Below are positions 26,938-36,198 of a DNA stretch of 64,000 nucleotides, in pieces. The notes beneath the pieces were generated by a model, which worked only from the letters and a program-made list of their open reading frames with translations, made no database searches and was not told where the DNA came from. Positions within the stretch are counted from its first letter, which is position 1; each line of letters begins with the position of its first letter. The translations under genes and the position numbers were made by a program. The stretch is from Schleiferiaceae bacterium (GTDB taxonomy: Bacteria; Bacteroidota; Bacteroidia; Flavobacteriales; Schleiferiaceae), in NCBI GenBank assembly GCA_029254375.1, contig JAQWXR010000001.1, positions 1 through 64,000 on the forward strand, in the 5' to 3' direction.

Positions 26938-28167
26938 ATGGATAAGATTAAAGTAGCAAACCCTGTCGTCGAGCTGGATGGCGACGAAATGACCCGAATC
27001 ATTTGGTCATTTATCAAAGATAAACTCATTCTCCCCTATGTGGATTTGGATATCAAATACTACGATTTGGGAATGGAACACCGCGATGCCACGGATGATC
27101 AAGTGACGATTGATGCAGCCGAAGCCATCAAAAAATACAATGTCGGCATCAAGTGCGCCACGATCACCCCAGATGAAGGGCGGGTAGAGGAATTCAACCT
27201 CAAGAAAATGTGGCGGAGCCCAAACGGTACGATCAGGAATATTCTAGGCGGAACAGTTTTCCGCGAGCCGATTATTTGCACTAACGTTCCTCGATTGGTG
27301 ACTACATGGAACAAGCCCATTGTCATAGGTCGTCATGCATTCGGTGATCAATACCGTGCGACAGACACCGTTATTACAGGCAAGGGCAAGTTGACAATGA
27401 CCTTCACCCCGGAAGATGGTTCGGAGCCTCAGTCCTTTGATGTCTACGACTTCCAAGGCGGCGGCGTGGCGATGAGCATGTACAACACCGATGAGTCGAT
27501 TTATGGTTTTGCGCGTTCATGCATGAACCTGGCCATGCAAAAGAAATGGCCCCTGTACTTATCTACTAAGAATACGATTCTTAAAAAGTATGATGGTCGA
27601 TTCAAGGATATTTTCCAAGAAGTCTATGAGGCTGAATTTGCTGAATCCTTCCAAACCGCGGGCATAACCTATGAGCATCGTTTGATCGATGATATGGTCG
27701 CTTCCGCATTGAAGTGGGAAGGTGGTTTCATTTGGGCTTGTAAGAACTACGACGGGGATGTGCAATCTGATACGGTGGCGCAAGGATTTGGATCCTTGGG
27801 TTTGATGACGTCGGTCTTGGTTACACCCGATGGGAAAACCCTGGAAGCCGAAGCAGCGCACGGTACGGTGACACGCCATTACCGTCAGCATCAGCAAGGG
27901 AATCAAACCAGTACAAACCCAATTGCCTCCATTTTTGCTTGGACTCGTGGCTTGGCTCACCGGGGAAAGTTGGATGGAAACGACGCCTTGGTGCATTTTG
28001 CCAACACCCTCGAGACGGTGTGCGTGGACGTGGTAGAATCAGGTAAGATGACCAAAGATTTGGCCATTTGCATTCACGGCAATGCCGTACAACATGGTAG
28101 CCACTATCTCTATACCCAAGAGTTCTTGGATGCGATTGACCAAGAGCTTCATGCACGCTTGAACTGA
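26938..28167 (+). CDS. icd: NADP-dependent isocitrate dehydrogenase (eukaryote-like type)
   Basis: The protein has 409 residues and closely follows the homodimeric NADP-IDH type shared with eukaryotic IDH1/IDH2: [14 protein letters not shown] at the N-terminus, [33 protein letters not shown] with the substrate-binding Ser/Asn/Arg, and [17 protein letters not shown] for the coenzyme. It makes 2-oxoglutarate and NADPH in the TCA cycle, working with the aconitase encoded at 36199. Monocistronic, ended by a two-way terminator. Confidence 0.96.
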   Translation: MDKIKVANPVVELDGDEMTRIIWSFIKDKLILPYVDLDIKYYDLGMEHRDATDDQVTIDAAEAIKKYNVGIKCATITPDEGRVEEFNLKKMWRSPNGTIRNILGGTVFREPIICTNVPRLVTTWNKPIVIGRHAFGDQYRATDTVITGKGKLTMTFTPEDGSEPQSFDVYDFQGGGVAMSMYNTDESIYGFARSCMNLAMQKKWPLYLSTKNTILKKYDGRFKDIFQEVYEAEFAESFQTAGITYEHRLIDDMVASALKWEGGFIWACKNYDGDVQSDTVAQGFGSLGLMTSVLVTPDGKTLEAEAAHGTVTRHYRQHQQGNQTSTNPIASIFAWTRGLAHRGKLDGNDALVHFANTLETVCVDVVESGKMTKDLAICIHGNAVQHGSHYLYTQEFLDAIDQELHARLN

Positions 28168-28191
28168 GCCTGACTCAAAACCCAAAGAAGC

Positions 28192-28221
28192 AAAAAGCCC
28201 GCTATGAAGCGGGCTTTTTTA
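28192..28221 (+). terminator. two-way intrinsic terminator between icd and the reverse polysaccharide-side operon
   Basis: An 11-bp stem (AAAAAGCCCGC / GCGGGCTTTTT) with a 6-nt loop has A on its left arm and T on its right, so it can stop both icd and the reverse-strand genes ending at 28261. Confidence 0.9.
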
Positions 28222-28260
28222 TTTGCTGCTTTGCCACGAAACCTTTTAACCCTTCAATCC

Positions 28261-29139
28261 TCAAGCAATTCCATGCCCGCGACTCGCTTGAAGTACGGCG
28301 AACCAATCTTCCATGGGGAACTCAAAATCCAGGGAAGCGACCGCTCTTTTTAGCCTTTCTACTTTTCCGCTTCCAAGGATGATACATGGTTTTGATGGAA
28401 GGCACCTAATCCAGGCATAGGCCAGGGCATCTATGGGCAGGTCGTAGGTGCCTGAGAGGCGTTGAAATAAATCCGCCACTGCTCGGTCGCGCTCGGTCTT
28501 CGGTGCAAACAGACGACCGCCGCCTAAAGGAGACCAAGCCATGGGGGAGTAATCGTGCAAAAGGGCGTGGTCTTGTCCGCCGTCAAAAAGATAGTCTACG
28601 TGAAGGGGTGAGATCTGCACTTGGTTGGTCACCAAGGGCTGCTCGCAAACACCCTGAAGCGCATCAAACTGCCCAGTAGTGTAATTGGACACGCCAAAGT
28701 TGACCACCTTGCCGGCCAATTTGAGATCGGAAAAAGCGCGGGCCACTTCGTCGGGCTGAAGTAAAGGAGAGGGGCGATGGAGTAGGAGTACATCCAGTTT
28801 TTCGGCGTGAAGACGCTTTAAGCTGTTCTCTGCGCTTTGCACAATATGGGCATAGCTGTAGTCATAGTGCTTGATGGTGCGATCGGGCGCAGAGGCAGAA
28901 AGGAGTTTAATGCCGCATTTGCTGACTAGCTGGACTTTTTGACGCGTCGCCGATGATAGTTGCGCAAATCCCTGCCCAAAAGCAGCTTCGCAACGGTAAT
29001 CTCCATAAATGTCTGCGTGGTCAATGGTGTATATACCCATGTCGAGGGAGGCCTCCACGAGCGCGGCAATTTCTGTAGGCTGAAGATCCCACTCCATCAA
29101 GCGCCAATAGCCATGGGAAAAAGGAGAAAATGGCTTCAT
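28261..29139 (-). CDS. aldo/keto reductase
   Basis: The protein has 292 residues, a TIM-barrel NADPH-dependent oxidoreductase resembling E. coli YdhF. The catalytic tetrad is visible: Asp and Tyr in DHADIYGDYRCE, Lys in KCGIKL and His in LLLHRPSPLL; the C-terminal IILGSGKVERLKRA fits coenzyme binding. Its start overlaps the stop of the glycosyltransferase at 29136, so it belongs to the same operon, but a sugar-related substrate is only a guess. Confidence 0.88.
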   Translation of the reverse strand: MKPFSPFSHGYWRLMEWDLQPTEIAALVEASLDMGIYTIDHADIYGDYRCEAAFGQGFAQLSSATRQKVQLVSKCGIKLLSASAPDRTIKHYDYSYAHIVQSAENSLKRLHAEKLDVLLLHRPSPLLQPDEVARAFSDLKLAGKVVNFGVSNYTTGQFDALQGVCEQPLVTNQVQISPLHVDYLFDGGQDHALLHDYSPMAWSPLGGGRLFAPKTERDRAVADLFQRLSGTYDLPIDALAYAWIRCLPSKPCIILGSGKVERLKRAVASLDFEFPMEDWFAVLQASRGHGIA

Positions 29140-29999
29140 ACAGGGATTTTAAAATAAGTTAGTACCCGAAGGGTTTGGGTTTTTAATGATGGCTTGGCTC
29201 GAGCGTAGGCGTCGCGGGCAGCAGTCCAACGACCCACTTTATGGTGCGTACGTCCCACTTGGCGCCAGATTTCGGCTTCGGCCTCTTTGCGGTCCGAGAC
29301 TTGGATCCAGCCGCGTGTCACAAATTCATCCAAGCGAGCGAGCACCTTTTCAGCGTGGGCCTCAACGTCCTTGGTCATGCCCACATTGGTTCGGTAGCGT
29401 GTCCAGGGCGTGGTGGACCATTGCTCGGGACGGTGGCCAGCTTGCCAAAGCCGCATCCATAGTTCGATGTCTTCGACCAGGTCGCGGGATTCGCTCCAAC
29501 CTCCCATCTCATCCAAAGTCTGTCGACGTAGCAAGCTACCCGATGGCGCCAACGGCAAGCGTTTGGTCACGAGGTCAGCCGCCTGAAGAATCCGGTCGGT
29601 TTGGCGCAGCCGTTTATGCTTTCCATCCCATTCTGTATACGGATGCCAAAGCCAAGTAGGTTGGGGGGCTAGCTGCTTTAAGGCTGGGGTTAGGGCGCTG
29701 TGCCAACCATCTTCCAGGACATCATCGGCATCCAAGAAGAGGATCCACTCTGACGTGGCTGCACGCCAACCCGTGTTGCGGGTGGCCCCAAGCCCCTGGT
29801 TGACCGCATGCATCAGCACGGTTCGGTTGGAAGCGTCCTCCGCTTGCCAAGCTTGCAACAAGGCCGCGGTGCCATCGGTCGAGGCGTCGTCTACGGCAAT
29901 AGCCTGTACCCCCGCAGGCAGGCAGGCCAATGTTTCGGGTAAATAAGCCGCTGCCTCGTAACAGGGAACGATTACCGTGAAATCTGCCGCAGAACTCAT
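29136..29999 (-). CDS. GT2-family glycosyltransferase
   Basis: The protein has 287 residues. The GT-A nucleotide-sugar domain shows FTVIVPCYEAAAYLP, DDASTDGT and the DxD-like LFLDADDV (about residue 93). No membrane segment. Overlaps the next glycosyltransferase by ATGA. Probably adds one sugar to the surface glycan exported by the adjacent ABC system. Donor and acceptor cannot be read from sequence. Confidence 0.85.
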   Translation of the reverse strand: MSSAADFTVIVPCYEAAAYLPETLACLPAGVQAIAVDDASTDGTAALLQAWQAEDASNRTVLMHAVNQGLGATRNTGWRAATSEWILFLDADDVLEDGWHSALTPALKQLAPQPTWLWHPYTEWDGKHKRLRQTDRILQAADLVTKRLPLAPSGSLLRRQTLDEMGGWSESRDLVEDIELWMRLWQAGHRPEQWSTTPWTRYRTNVGMTKDVEAHAEKVLARLDEFVTRGWIQVSDRKEAEAEIWRQVGRTHHKVGRWTAARDAYARAKPSLKTQTLRVLTYFKIPV

Positions 30000-31054
30000 G
30001 TCGCGCGAGGCATAAAGTGACGGGGAAAAAAGCGATGCAACACACGGCGCAGGGGTTCTTTGACCCTCAAGGCTTCTAGGATGAGAACGGCCAAACGCAC
30101 CAAGCCTTCGAAGGGTATGTGTAGTAAGACCAATGGGTGTAGGACTAAAAATCGCTTGAAAAGTGCGCCATTCACGGCAATGTTTTCCTTAAGTCCAGCG
30201 CCCCGCCACGTTTGGCGATACAACGAGTGGGTCCACCATGCGGCTACATTGCGGTAGGCCTTACGGATGATCCAGGTCTCGGGGGAATGCGCGGAACGGA
30301 TGTAGTCTACGATGGCCAGGAGCTCGCGGTACACCTTGCCATTGGCATTGGCGCGTTGACGCTGTGTGACGGCATGCAATCGAAAGTAGTTGAGGATTTC
30401 CGGCGTGTAGACAATATCCCCATCTTCGAGCATTCGGATATAGAACATCCAGTCACCGTTCAATTTGGCGGTGGGATCCGCGCCTCCAATCGCATGAAAT
30501 CGATCGGCCCGCAGCAAAGCCCCGGAGGCATTGGGTACGACATTGTGCAGGATCATAAAATTTTCAATTTCATGTAGCCCCTGGTTGACGTAGGACTTTG
30601 ACCAGCGATCGCCCCCAAAAATATACTGGTAATGCACGTCAAAGCTATGCAAATGCTCACTTTGCTCATTAATGAGCATAGACTGGCCATAGGCAATGAC
30701 GGCGCGGGGATGGGCGTCCAAAAGTCCCACCAACTTCTCCAGCAAATTAAGGTCGGCCACGTCGTCACTCTCAGCAATCCATAGGTAGTCACCTTGTGCT
30801 AAAGCCGCTCCCTTGTTCCATTGGGCGAATGTGCTTCCGCTATTTTGCACGTTCGGGGTAAAGCGGAAGCGGGCGTCCTTGGCTTCCCAGGCTTGTAAAA
30901 TATCAATCGATTGGTCTGTGGAGGCATCATCCAAGAGGAGCACTTCAAAATCTCTAAAGCTCTGCCCGGCAATGCTTTGCAAACGCTCTTCCAAATAAGG
31001 CGCATGCATGTAGTTAGGGACGATGACGCTCACGCGCGGCCGGGGCTCCTTCAT
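29996..31054 (-). CDS. GT2-family glycosyltransferase
   Basis: The protein has 352 residues. N-terminal GT-A domain with VSVIVPNYMHAPYLEERL, LLDDASTDQS and IAESDDVAD (DxD region about 94-97). The C-terminal 90 residues carry basic, hydrophobic stretches that may associate with the membrane. First gene of the 31054-28261 operon. A degenerate TAAATTCG box lies 4 nt upstream of its ATG on the reverse strand. Confidence 0.85.
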   Translation of the reverse strand: MKEPRPRVSVIVPNYMHAPYLEERLQSIAGQSFRDFEVLLLDDASTDQSIDILQAWEAKDARFRFTPNVQNSGSTFAQWNKGAALAQGDYLWIAESDDVADLNLLEKLVGLLDAHPRAVIAYGQSMLINEQSEHLHSFDVHYQYIFGGDRWSKSYVNQGLHEIENFMILHNVVPNASGALLRADRFHAIGGADPTAKLNGDWMFYIRMLEDGDIVYTPEILNYFRLHAVTQRQRANANGKVYRELLAIVDYIRSAHSPETWIIRKAYRNVAAWWTHSLYRQTWRGAGLKENIAVNGALFKRFLVLHPLVLLHIPFEGLVRLAVLILEALRVKEPLRRVLHRFFPRHFMPRAT

Positions 31055-31069
31055 ACCCCGAATTTACAC

Positions 31070-31077
31070 TACCTTCC
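31070..31077 (+). promoter_or_regulatory. weak -7 box for the sulfotransferase gene
   Basis: TACCTTCC resembles TAnnTTTG with two mismatches and ends 6 nt before the ATG at 31084. The same 8-mer precedes the MFS gene at 38534. Confidence 0.3.
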
Positions 31078-31083
31078 GGCCCC

Positions 31084-31986
31084 ATGCGTGCAGTTATCTA
31101 TGGATTGCCCAAAAGTGGCACGACCTACCTCTTTTCGCTCCTGGCTGAAGCTATGGGCAAAGAGGGTTCGCTGCTTGAATGTTTTGAACCCAAAGCCATG
31201 GATAGCGATGGGACTTTACGCCGCGGTGACGGCATGGCTTGGCCGCAGGCGGCACACCAACTTGCCAAAATTCTCTACGCCGACTCCAATCAAAAGTCCG
31301 GCTGGAATGGCCCTGAGGCGCAGGCCGCATTTACAGATTTCGATAAAAAGATTTTTTTAGTCCGAGACCCGCGCGACCGCTGGATTTCGGGTTTTTTCTA
31401 CCGTTGGTTTCACCTGCACAATCCAGATCCCGAGGCTTTTTATCGCGCATCGCGCCTCACAGAGCACAAAGAAAAACATCCGAGTGAGGTCCCCTTTCAT
31501 CAACTGCATAGTAGCGACCCCGAAGTCCTCCAAATGTGGGCGAATGGGTACAAGCAGGGCTTGGACGCACTTTCGGATTTTTTGACCGGTCTCGCCCAAG
31601 AAGGCTGGTTCATCCTCCACTATGAGGACTTGGTCGACAAAAACTGGGCGGCTTTGGAGATCTATTTGGGCTTCAAATTGGCGGCGGATCATGGCATTCG
31701 CCCGAGTTTCAAACATGTGAGCCGAACCAACAGCCACAGCAACTGGCGCCGCTGGTTCACCCCGGAGGATGAGGCCTTTTTCAAGCCAGTTTTTGGCCCT
31801 TTCCTACAGGCCCAGGGCTACGATGCCGACGACTGGATGCTCGACAGTATGAGCCAACTCCCAAAAGAGGAAGGTTCGGCCTATATGCATCGCCTTTTTC
31901 ACCATCCGAATGGACCCTATGCGCTCCCCTTACCCTGGAAGGCGCGACTTAAAAAAATCGTAAGAGGTCTACTTGGACGAGCTTAA
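31084..31986 (+). CDS. sulfotransferase-domain protein
   Basis: The protein has 300 residues. The 5'-phosphosulfate loop YGLPKSGTTYLF is at the N-terminus (about 7-18) and the 3'-phosphate motif RDPRDRWISGFFYRW about 90 residues later, so it should use PAPS. It sits among glycosyltransferases and an ABC polysaccharide exporter, on the opposite strand, suggesting that it sulfates the exported glycan or a lipid-linked intermediate. Its 3' end overlaps the Wzt gene by 4 bp. No PAPS-synthesis genes are in the window. Confidence 0.82.
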   Translation: MRAVIYGLPKSGTTYLFSLLAEAMGKEGSLLECFEPKAMDSDGTLRRGDGMAWPQAAHQLAKILYADSNQKSGWNGPEAQAAFTDFDKKIFLVRDPRDRWISGFFYRWFHLHNPDPEAFYRASRLTEHKEKHPSEVPFHQLHSSDPEVLQMWANGYKQGLDALSDFLTGLAQEGWFILHYEDLVDKNWAALEIYLGFKLAADHGIRPSFKHVSRTNSHSNWRRWFTPEDEAFFKPVFGPFLQAQGYDADDWMLDSMSQLPKEEGSAYMHRLFHHPNGPYALPLPWKARLKKIVRGLLGRA

Positions 31987-33149
31987 GGCTCCAAGCGCCA
32001 ATCCTGACGGATGTGCACTCCATTCTTGCCCGACGTGTAGGCGGGTGCTTGAGCGAGATAGCCCCCAGAAGCGACCTGAAAACCCCACACATTTTTGTGC
32101 TCATAGGCCACGACGCCACGCTCCGTCACACGAGCCTGGATACTGTACCAGCCTTCCATGAAGGGTAGTGCGTCAAAATGCACAAAGAGCTCGCCTAAAG
32201 CCGGCAAGACGGCAGGAGTAAAGCCATGCGCCCGCATCGCAAGGGGTGCAATGAACCGTCCGTCCGTGCCATGGACATTCAGACGAATGTCCACATCCTG
32301 CTGATCCCCTTCGCCTTCGTAGGCGATGCGCAGGGTATTCGCCACGCCCGTCTGCGGAGGGCCATCCATCCATTCCATATCGGTCAATCGCAATTTTCCG
32401 CTGCCGGTTGCCACGCCTTGCCCAGATTCAAAGGCCGCTTTGGGGCCATGAGCTTGTTGGAGGTAGTCTGAAATGAGTTCGGCCGAATCCCCATAGCGCA
32501 CATTCTTGCCGCGCTCGAGCCAAAGCGTCTGCGGACAGAGGGATTGTAGTGCGTAGAGATTGTGGGAGACAAAGAGGACGGTGCGGCCCAAATCGCTCAT
32601 TTGAGCCTCCATACTTTGGAGGCATTTGGCTTGAAAACTAGCATCACCCACCGCTAAAACTTCATCGACAACCAAAATGTCCGCATGCAAATGTGCCGCC
32701 ACAGAAAAACCCAAACGGACTTTCATCCCGCTCGAGTAATGCTTGATGGGATGGTCCATGTATTGGTCGTGAAGCCCTGCAAATTCCTGAATTTCCTCCA
32801 TGCGCTGCGTCATTTCGGGACGGCTCATGCCGTGCAATGCACCGCTGAGGTAGACGTTTTCGCGCCCGGACAAATCGGGGTGGAAACCTGTTCCAACTTC
32901 GAGCAGACTAGTCATTTGGCCGCGGTACTGGTAGCCTCCCGCACTTGGATGTGTCAGGCCCGAAAGCAGTTTCAGCAGCGTGGACTTGCCCGCGCCATTT
33001 GGTCCCATGAGGCCCAGCGCCGACCCTGCGGTCACCTCCAAATCAAGCGGCTGTAAGGCCCAGTAGAAGGTCCCTTTGAATTCCCCCCGGCCACGGTAGC
33101 GCTTGGCAAGGCCCTGCGTCTGAAGGGCGAGGTGCGAAGGCAGGCTCAT
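31983..33149 (-). CDS. polysaccharide ABC exporter, ATP-binding subunit (Wzt-like)
   Basis: The protein has 388 residues. Walker A GPNGAGKSTLL (about 49-59), signature HYSSGMKVRLGFS and Walker B ILVVDEVLAVGD fit the Wzt/TagH/KpsT class. The C-terminal third (about 250-385) is a beta-rich domain like the Wzt glycan-recognition domain, which in O-antigen systems binds the modified end of the chain. The neighbouring sulfotransferase might supply such a terminal mark. Start overlaps the Wzm stop by 4 bp. Confidence 0.9.
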   Translation of the reverse strand: MSLPSHLALQTQGLAKRYRGRGEFKGTFYWALQPLDLEVTAGSALGLMGPNGAGKSTLLKLLSGLTHPSAGGYQYRGQMTSLLEVGTGFHPDLSGRENVYLSGALHGMSRPEMTQRMEEIQEFAGLHDQYMDHPIKHYSSGMKVRLGFSVAAHLHADILVVDEVLAVGDASFQAKCLQSMEAQMSDLGRTVLFVSHNLYALQSLCPQTLWLERGKNVRYGDSAELISDYLQQAHGPKAAFESGQGVATGSGKLRLTDMEWMDGPPQTGVANTLRIAYEGEGDQQDVDIRLNVHGTDGRFIAPLAMRAHGFTPAVLPALGELFVHFDALPFMEGWYSIQARVTERGVVAYEHKNVWGFQVASGGYLAQAPAYTSGKNGVHIRQDWRLEP

Positions 33150-33994
33150 AGGTCGTCTATCAAAGTGCGTTCAACGGCTTTGAGAGCCCAAGTACCCGTC
33201 ACAAAAAGCCCAAAGGCCACAGCAAAGGAAATCATGTGGTGGTCATTCCAATTTCCAATTCCCAACCAGGCGTAGCGCATTCCGTCGGCGACACTGACAA
33301 AGGGATTGAGGTATAGGATCCATGCGTGGTCGCCGAGGGCATGCGCGAATCGTTCGGTCGGGTAGGCAATAGGGGTGAGCAAAAAGAGGCCTTGCACCAA
33401 GAAGGGTAGCAGGGCCAATCCGTCCCGATACCGCACAGAGAGGGCCGCGATCCAATAGGCCAAGCCAAGTGCTGCATAAAGCCCTAAAAAAGCAAAGAGA
33501 AGCACCCAATGCAGGCCCTCGATCCACATCCCGGTAGTATAGCCGCGGTATCCCCAAAACAGCAGGGTGGCCACGCTAAAATCTACCAGGGCGACCCCTG
33601 CTTTGCTCAAAGGAAGGGCAGTACGTGGAAAGAAAATCTTACTGACGATGTGTTGGTTGTGCACCAAGCTGGGAGCGCCTTGGAGCACTATATGCTGCGC
33701 CATGAGCCATGCGGGCAAGGCGGCAAAGGCAAAAAGGGGATAGGCAAGGCCCTGAGGGGCTTCCACCTGCACTATCCAGGAAAAGACGATGAGCACAATG
33801 GCTGCGGCCATTAAAGGTTGCCCAACTGACCAAAACCAGCCCATTCGCGTTTGGGCATAGCGCAATTGTAAATCCCTTCGAGCAAAGGCCCAAGCGACAC
33901 TCCGAGCACGCCGAATCTCTGCGGCACTTCGGCGCCAAAGAGGATCACTGGCGTGAACGGAGGTGTGATCTTTACTCATAGCGTAGGGCTTCAA
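33146..33994 (-). CDS. polysaccharide ABC exporter, membrane subunit (Wzm-like)
   Basis: The protein has 282 residues of the ABC-2 permease type: an N-terminal amphipathic cytoplasmic stretch, six membrane helices and the family segment RDLQLRYAQTRMGWFWSVGQPL. It pairs with the downstream Wzt-like ATPase to export a lipid-linked polysaccharide. Its first 23 bases overlap the end of the MacB-like permease gene. Confidence 0.9.
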   Translation of the reverse strand: MKPYAMSKDHTSVHASDPLWRRSAAEIRRARSVAWAFARRDLQLRYAQTRMGWFWSVGQPLMAAAIVLIVFSWIVQVEAPQGLAYPLFAFAALPAWLMAQHIVLQGAPSLVHNQHIVSKIFFPRTALPLSKAGVALVDFSVATLLFWGYRGYTTGMWIEGLHWVLLFAFLGLYAALGLAYWIAALSVRYRDGLALLPFLVQGLFLLTPIAYPTERFAHALGDHAWILYLNPFVSVADGMRYAWLGIGNWNDHHMISFAVAFGLFVTGTWALKAVERTLIDDL

Positions 33995-35225
33995 TCGGAT
34001 CTAATTTGGAGGCTTGACGGGCTGGATACCAGCCAGAAATAATGCCAACCAACACCGATACGACCAAAGCTAAGATCATCCATTGAATCGGAAAAACCGC
34101 CGGAGAATCCATCAGAAAAGCCATTCCGTTTCCAACTGCTAGGCCGAGTGCGGTTCCAAGAATCCCACCAATGACGCTTACTAAGATCGCTTCAGCGAGA
34201 AACTGCAGAACAATAACGCGCTGATTAGCCCCAAGCGCCTTGCGTGTGCCAATCTCTCTAGTGCGCTCGGTCACGGACACGAGCATGATATTCATAAGGG
34301 CGACAGAAGCCCCAAGCAAAGTGATAAAACCAATTAATAAGGCTCCCATGCTAACGGAGCTCAGTGATTCAATGAGCATCGCAGATAAACTGTCACTTCG
34401 TCGGATGTTGAAATCGTTTTCTTCCCCTGGGCGCAATTTTCGGATTGCCCGCATCCGAGCCACGGCTTCTTCAATGGTCGCATCGAGCGCCAAGGCATTT
34501 GGGGCCATTGCGCTGGTGACATACGAGGACTGAGGAGAACCAAAAGCTTGGTGTCCCGTCATAAGCGGAACATAAACCATGTTATCACTCGCCATAAATC
34601 CACTATTCCCTTTGGCTGCAGTCAAGCCAATAATTGTGAAGGGTTTTCCATTGATTCGAATGCGCTCGCCAAGAGGGGAAATAGTTTCGAATAGTGCACG
34701 GGCCACATCAGGAGTTATGACTGCTACCGGGCGAGATTCTGCCTGTTCAATCGGGCTGAAGTAGCGCCCTTCTGAAATCGTAATCGCGTCGACCGTGGCG
34801 TTGTTGTCATCCGAAGCAACGATTCCAACATTGGGATTGGTCTTTTTTTCCTTGTACTGAACAATGGAGGTTCCGCTCATGTAGTCGCTTACACTAGCCA
34901 TAATACCACGCTCTTGTAGACTAGATTTGAGTTTGAGGGCTGATCGCAGTGGAATCTGGGGTTGCTGCTTTTGTTTGATCCCTCGACGCCCAATTTGAAT
35001 GTCCATTCCTCCTTGTTGAATGGTGAAGGTATTGGCTCCCATGGAAGTGAATTGACCCGAAATACTACTTTCCATGACACTCGTAGCCGTCAGCATACCG
35101 ACTAAAGCAGTGATTCCAATCGCGATAATAAGCGCAGTCAATATAGCGCGAAGTAGCTGAGCCCTAAGGGCTTGTATAGCCATTGTGACGGCTTCTAAGA
35201 GGATTGGTAGACGGATTTTGCTCAT
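33972..35225 (-). CDS. MacB/FtsX-type ABC transporter permease
   Basis: The protein has 417 residues: one N-terminal helix, a large periplasmic MacB_PCD-like domain (about 45-270) and three C-terminal helices with the FtsX motif SVTERTREIGTRKALGA. Such permeases normally work with a LolD/MacB-type ATPase in mechanotransmission or export; no partner ATPase is adjacent. It overlaps the Wzm gene, so it is transcribed with polysaccharide export, but the functional link is unproven. Confidence 0.87.
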   Translation of the reverse strand: MSKIRLPILLEAVTMAIQALRAQLLRAILTALIIAIGITALVGMLTATSVMESSISGQFTSMGANTFTIQQGGMDIQIGRRGIKQKQQPQIPLRSALKLKSSLQERGIMASVSDYMSGTSIVQYKEKKTNPNVGIVASDDNNATVDAITISEGRYFSPIEQAESRPVAVITPDVARALFETISPLGERIRINGKPFTIIGLTAAKGNSGFMASDNMVYVPLMTGHQAFGSPQSSYVTSAMAPNALALDATIEEAVARMRAIRKLRPGEENDFNIRRSDSLSAMLIESLSSVSMGALLIGFITLLGASVALMNIMLVSVTERTREIGTRKALGANQRVIVLQFLAEAILVSVIGGILGTALGLAVGNGMAFLMDSPAVFPIQWMILALVVSVLVGIISGWYPARQASKLDPIEALRYE

Positions 35226-35232
35226 ATTATGG

Positions 35233-35270
35233 TAAAGGTAGTGGGTGGATGGCTTGGCTATCTAACTTTG
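35233..35270. promoter_or_regulatory. divergent -7 boxes of the MacB-like and 35278 genes
   Basis: TACCTTTA on the reverse strand (35233-35240) ends 7 nt before the permease ATG, and TAACTTTG on the forward strand (35263-35270) ends 7 nt before the ATG at 35278. The two promoters share a 52-bp gap and must overlap. Confidence 0.55.
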
Positions 35271-35277
35271 CAGTATC

Positions 35278-36102
35278 ATGATGCTGAACAAATTACATGC
35301 CGCGCTGGCCTTCTCACTGGCCTCTTTTGCGGTTCAAGCCCAATACGTATACCTTGATTTTCAGGATACGACCCTAGATGTTAACGGACAATTTGTTGAC
35401 ATTGATCTGAATAATGATACGGCCTATGATTTCCGTTTCACGTTGCTACGTGACACCGGGACCACCTCGACCATGATCGATGCGGCCATTATTTCTCCAT
35501 TTGATTCAGTGACTTCAGGGATTTTTGGTCAGCAACGTGGCTTATTCCATTATGCCGACCGCCTAGAGGTGGGCGATCTGATTGCATCTAGTGCTTCGGC
35601 ATGGCAGGGAATGTCCCCTAGCGACGAATATGGTACAATCGATTACCGTTTTGACAGTGTACATGACCCCTACTCTCAATGGCAAGCTCCGTATACCGAT
35701 GGCTTTTTGGGCGCGCGAATTCAAAAAGATGGGGCCTACATCTATGGCTGGATCCGTTTGGAAATGGCCGCAGATGGAAAGTCCTTTACACTGAAAGATT
35801 GCGCCTATCAAGAGAAAGCGGACAGCAGTATGGAAGCCGGTCACCTGTGGATTGGTCTAGATGATTTAGGCCTTCAGGGGTATGCATGGTTGTCCGTCGG
35901 CGAGCATATTCAGCTTCAGCGACCTGCGCATTCGGACCATGCCTCGGTTCAGGTTTTCTCGAGTCTCGGACAACTTTTATTGGAAGGCCAATGGGTGGAT
36001 GGAGACTGGGCATTCCCAAGTTCTTTGAGCCGCGACCGCGTGGTGATTCTTCACGTCCAAGAAGGGGATAAGCACTGGATCCAGCGCATTCCGCTCCGTT
36101 AG
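35278..36102 (+). CDS. secreted hypothetical protein with sorting-tail-like C-terminus
   Basis: The protein has 274 residues. Signal peptide LHAALAFSLASFAVQAQ, then a beta-rich domain (about 20-200) with YIYGWIRLEMAADGKSFTLKD, a style seen in Bacteroidota secreted proteins. The last 75 residues (VQVFSSLGQLLLEGQW to VVILHVQEG) look like a shortened type IX sorting tail without the PNP motif. Either ATG at 35278 or 35281 could be used. Function not recognised. Confidence 0.6.
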   Translation: MMLNKLHAALAFSLASFAVQAQYVYLDFQDTTLDVNGQFVDIDLNNDTAYDFRFTLLRDTGTTSTMIDAAIISPFDSVTSGIFGQQRGLFHYADRLEVGDLIASSASAWQGMSPSDEYGTIDYRFDSVHDPYSQWQAPYTDGFLGARIQKDGAYIYGWIRLEMAADGKSFTLKDCAYQEKADSSMEAGHLWIGLDDLGLQGYAWLSVGEHIQLQRPAHSDHASVQVFSSLGQLLLEGQWVDGDWAFPSSLSRDRVVILHVQEGDKHWIQRIPLR

Positions 36103-36156
36103 TTGGATTGAAATAATTCATCTTTTCCTGCTTTTAGGAAGAAAATCTGCAATGAT

Positions 36157-36181
36157 TTCGGAATAATCCGAAGTATTTTTG
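36157..36181 (+). promoter_or_regulatory. acn promoter with palindromic operator candidate
   Basis: A perfect inverted repeat, TTCGGA-ATAA-TCCGAA (36157-36172), ends one base before the -7 box TATTTTTG (36174-36181). Lying in the spacer between -33 and -7, it would block RNA polymerase if bound. The leader to the acn ATG is about 13 nt. Confidence 0.55.
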
Positions 36182-36198
36182 CGTCAAACACTCGATGT

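Noticed and set aside
27559-27996. Reverse frame of 145 codons inside icd
   Set aside because: Antisense shadow of a highly conserved enzyme gene; Cys/His pattern is not meaningful.
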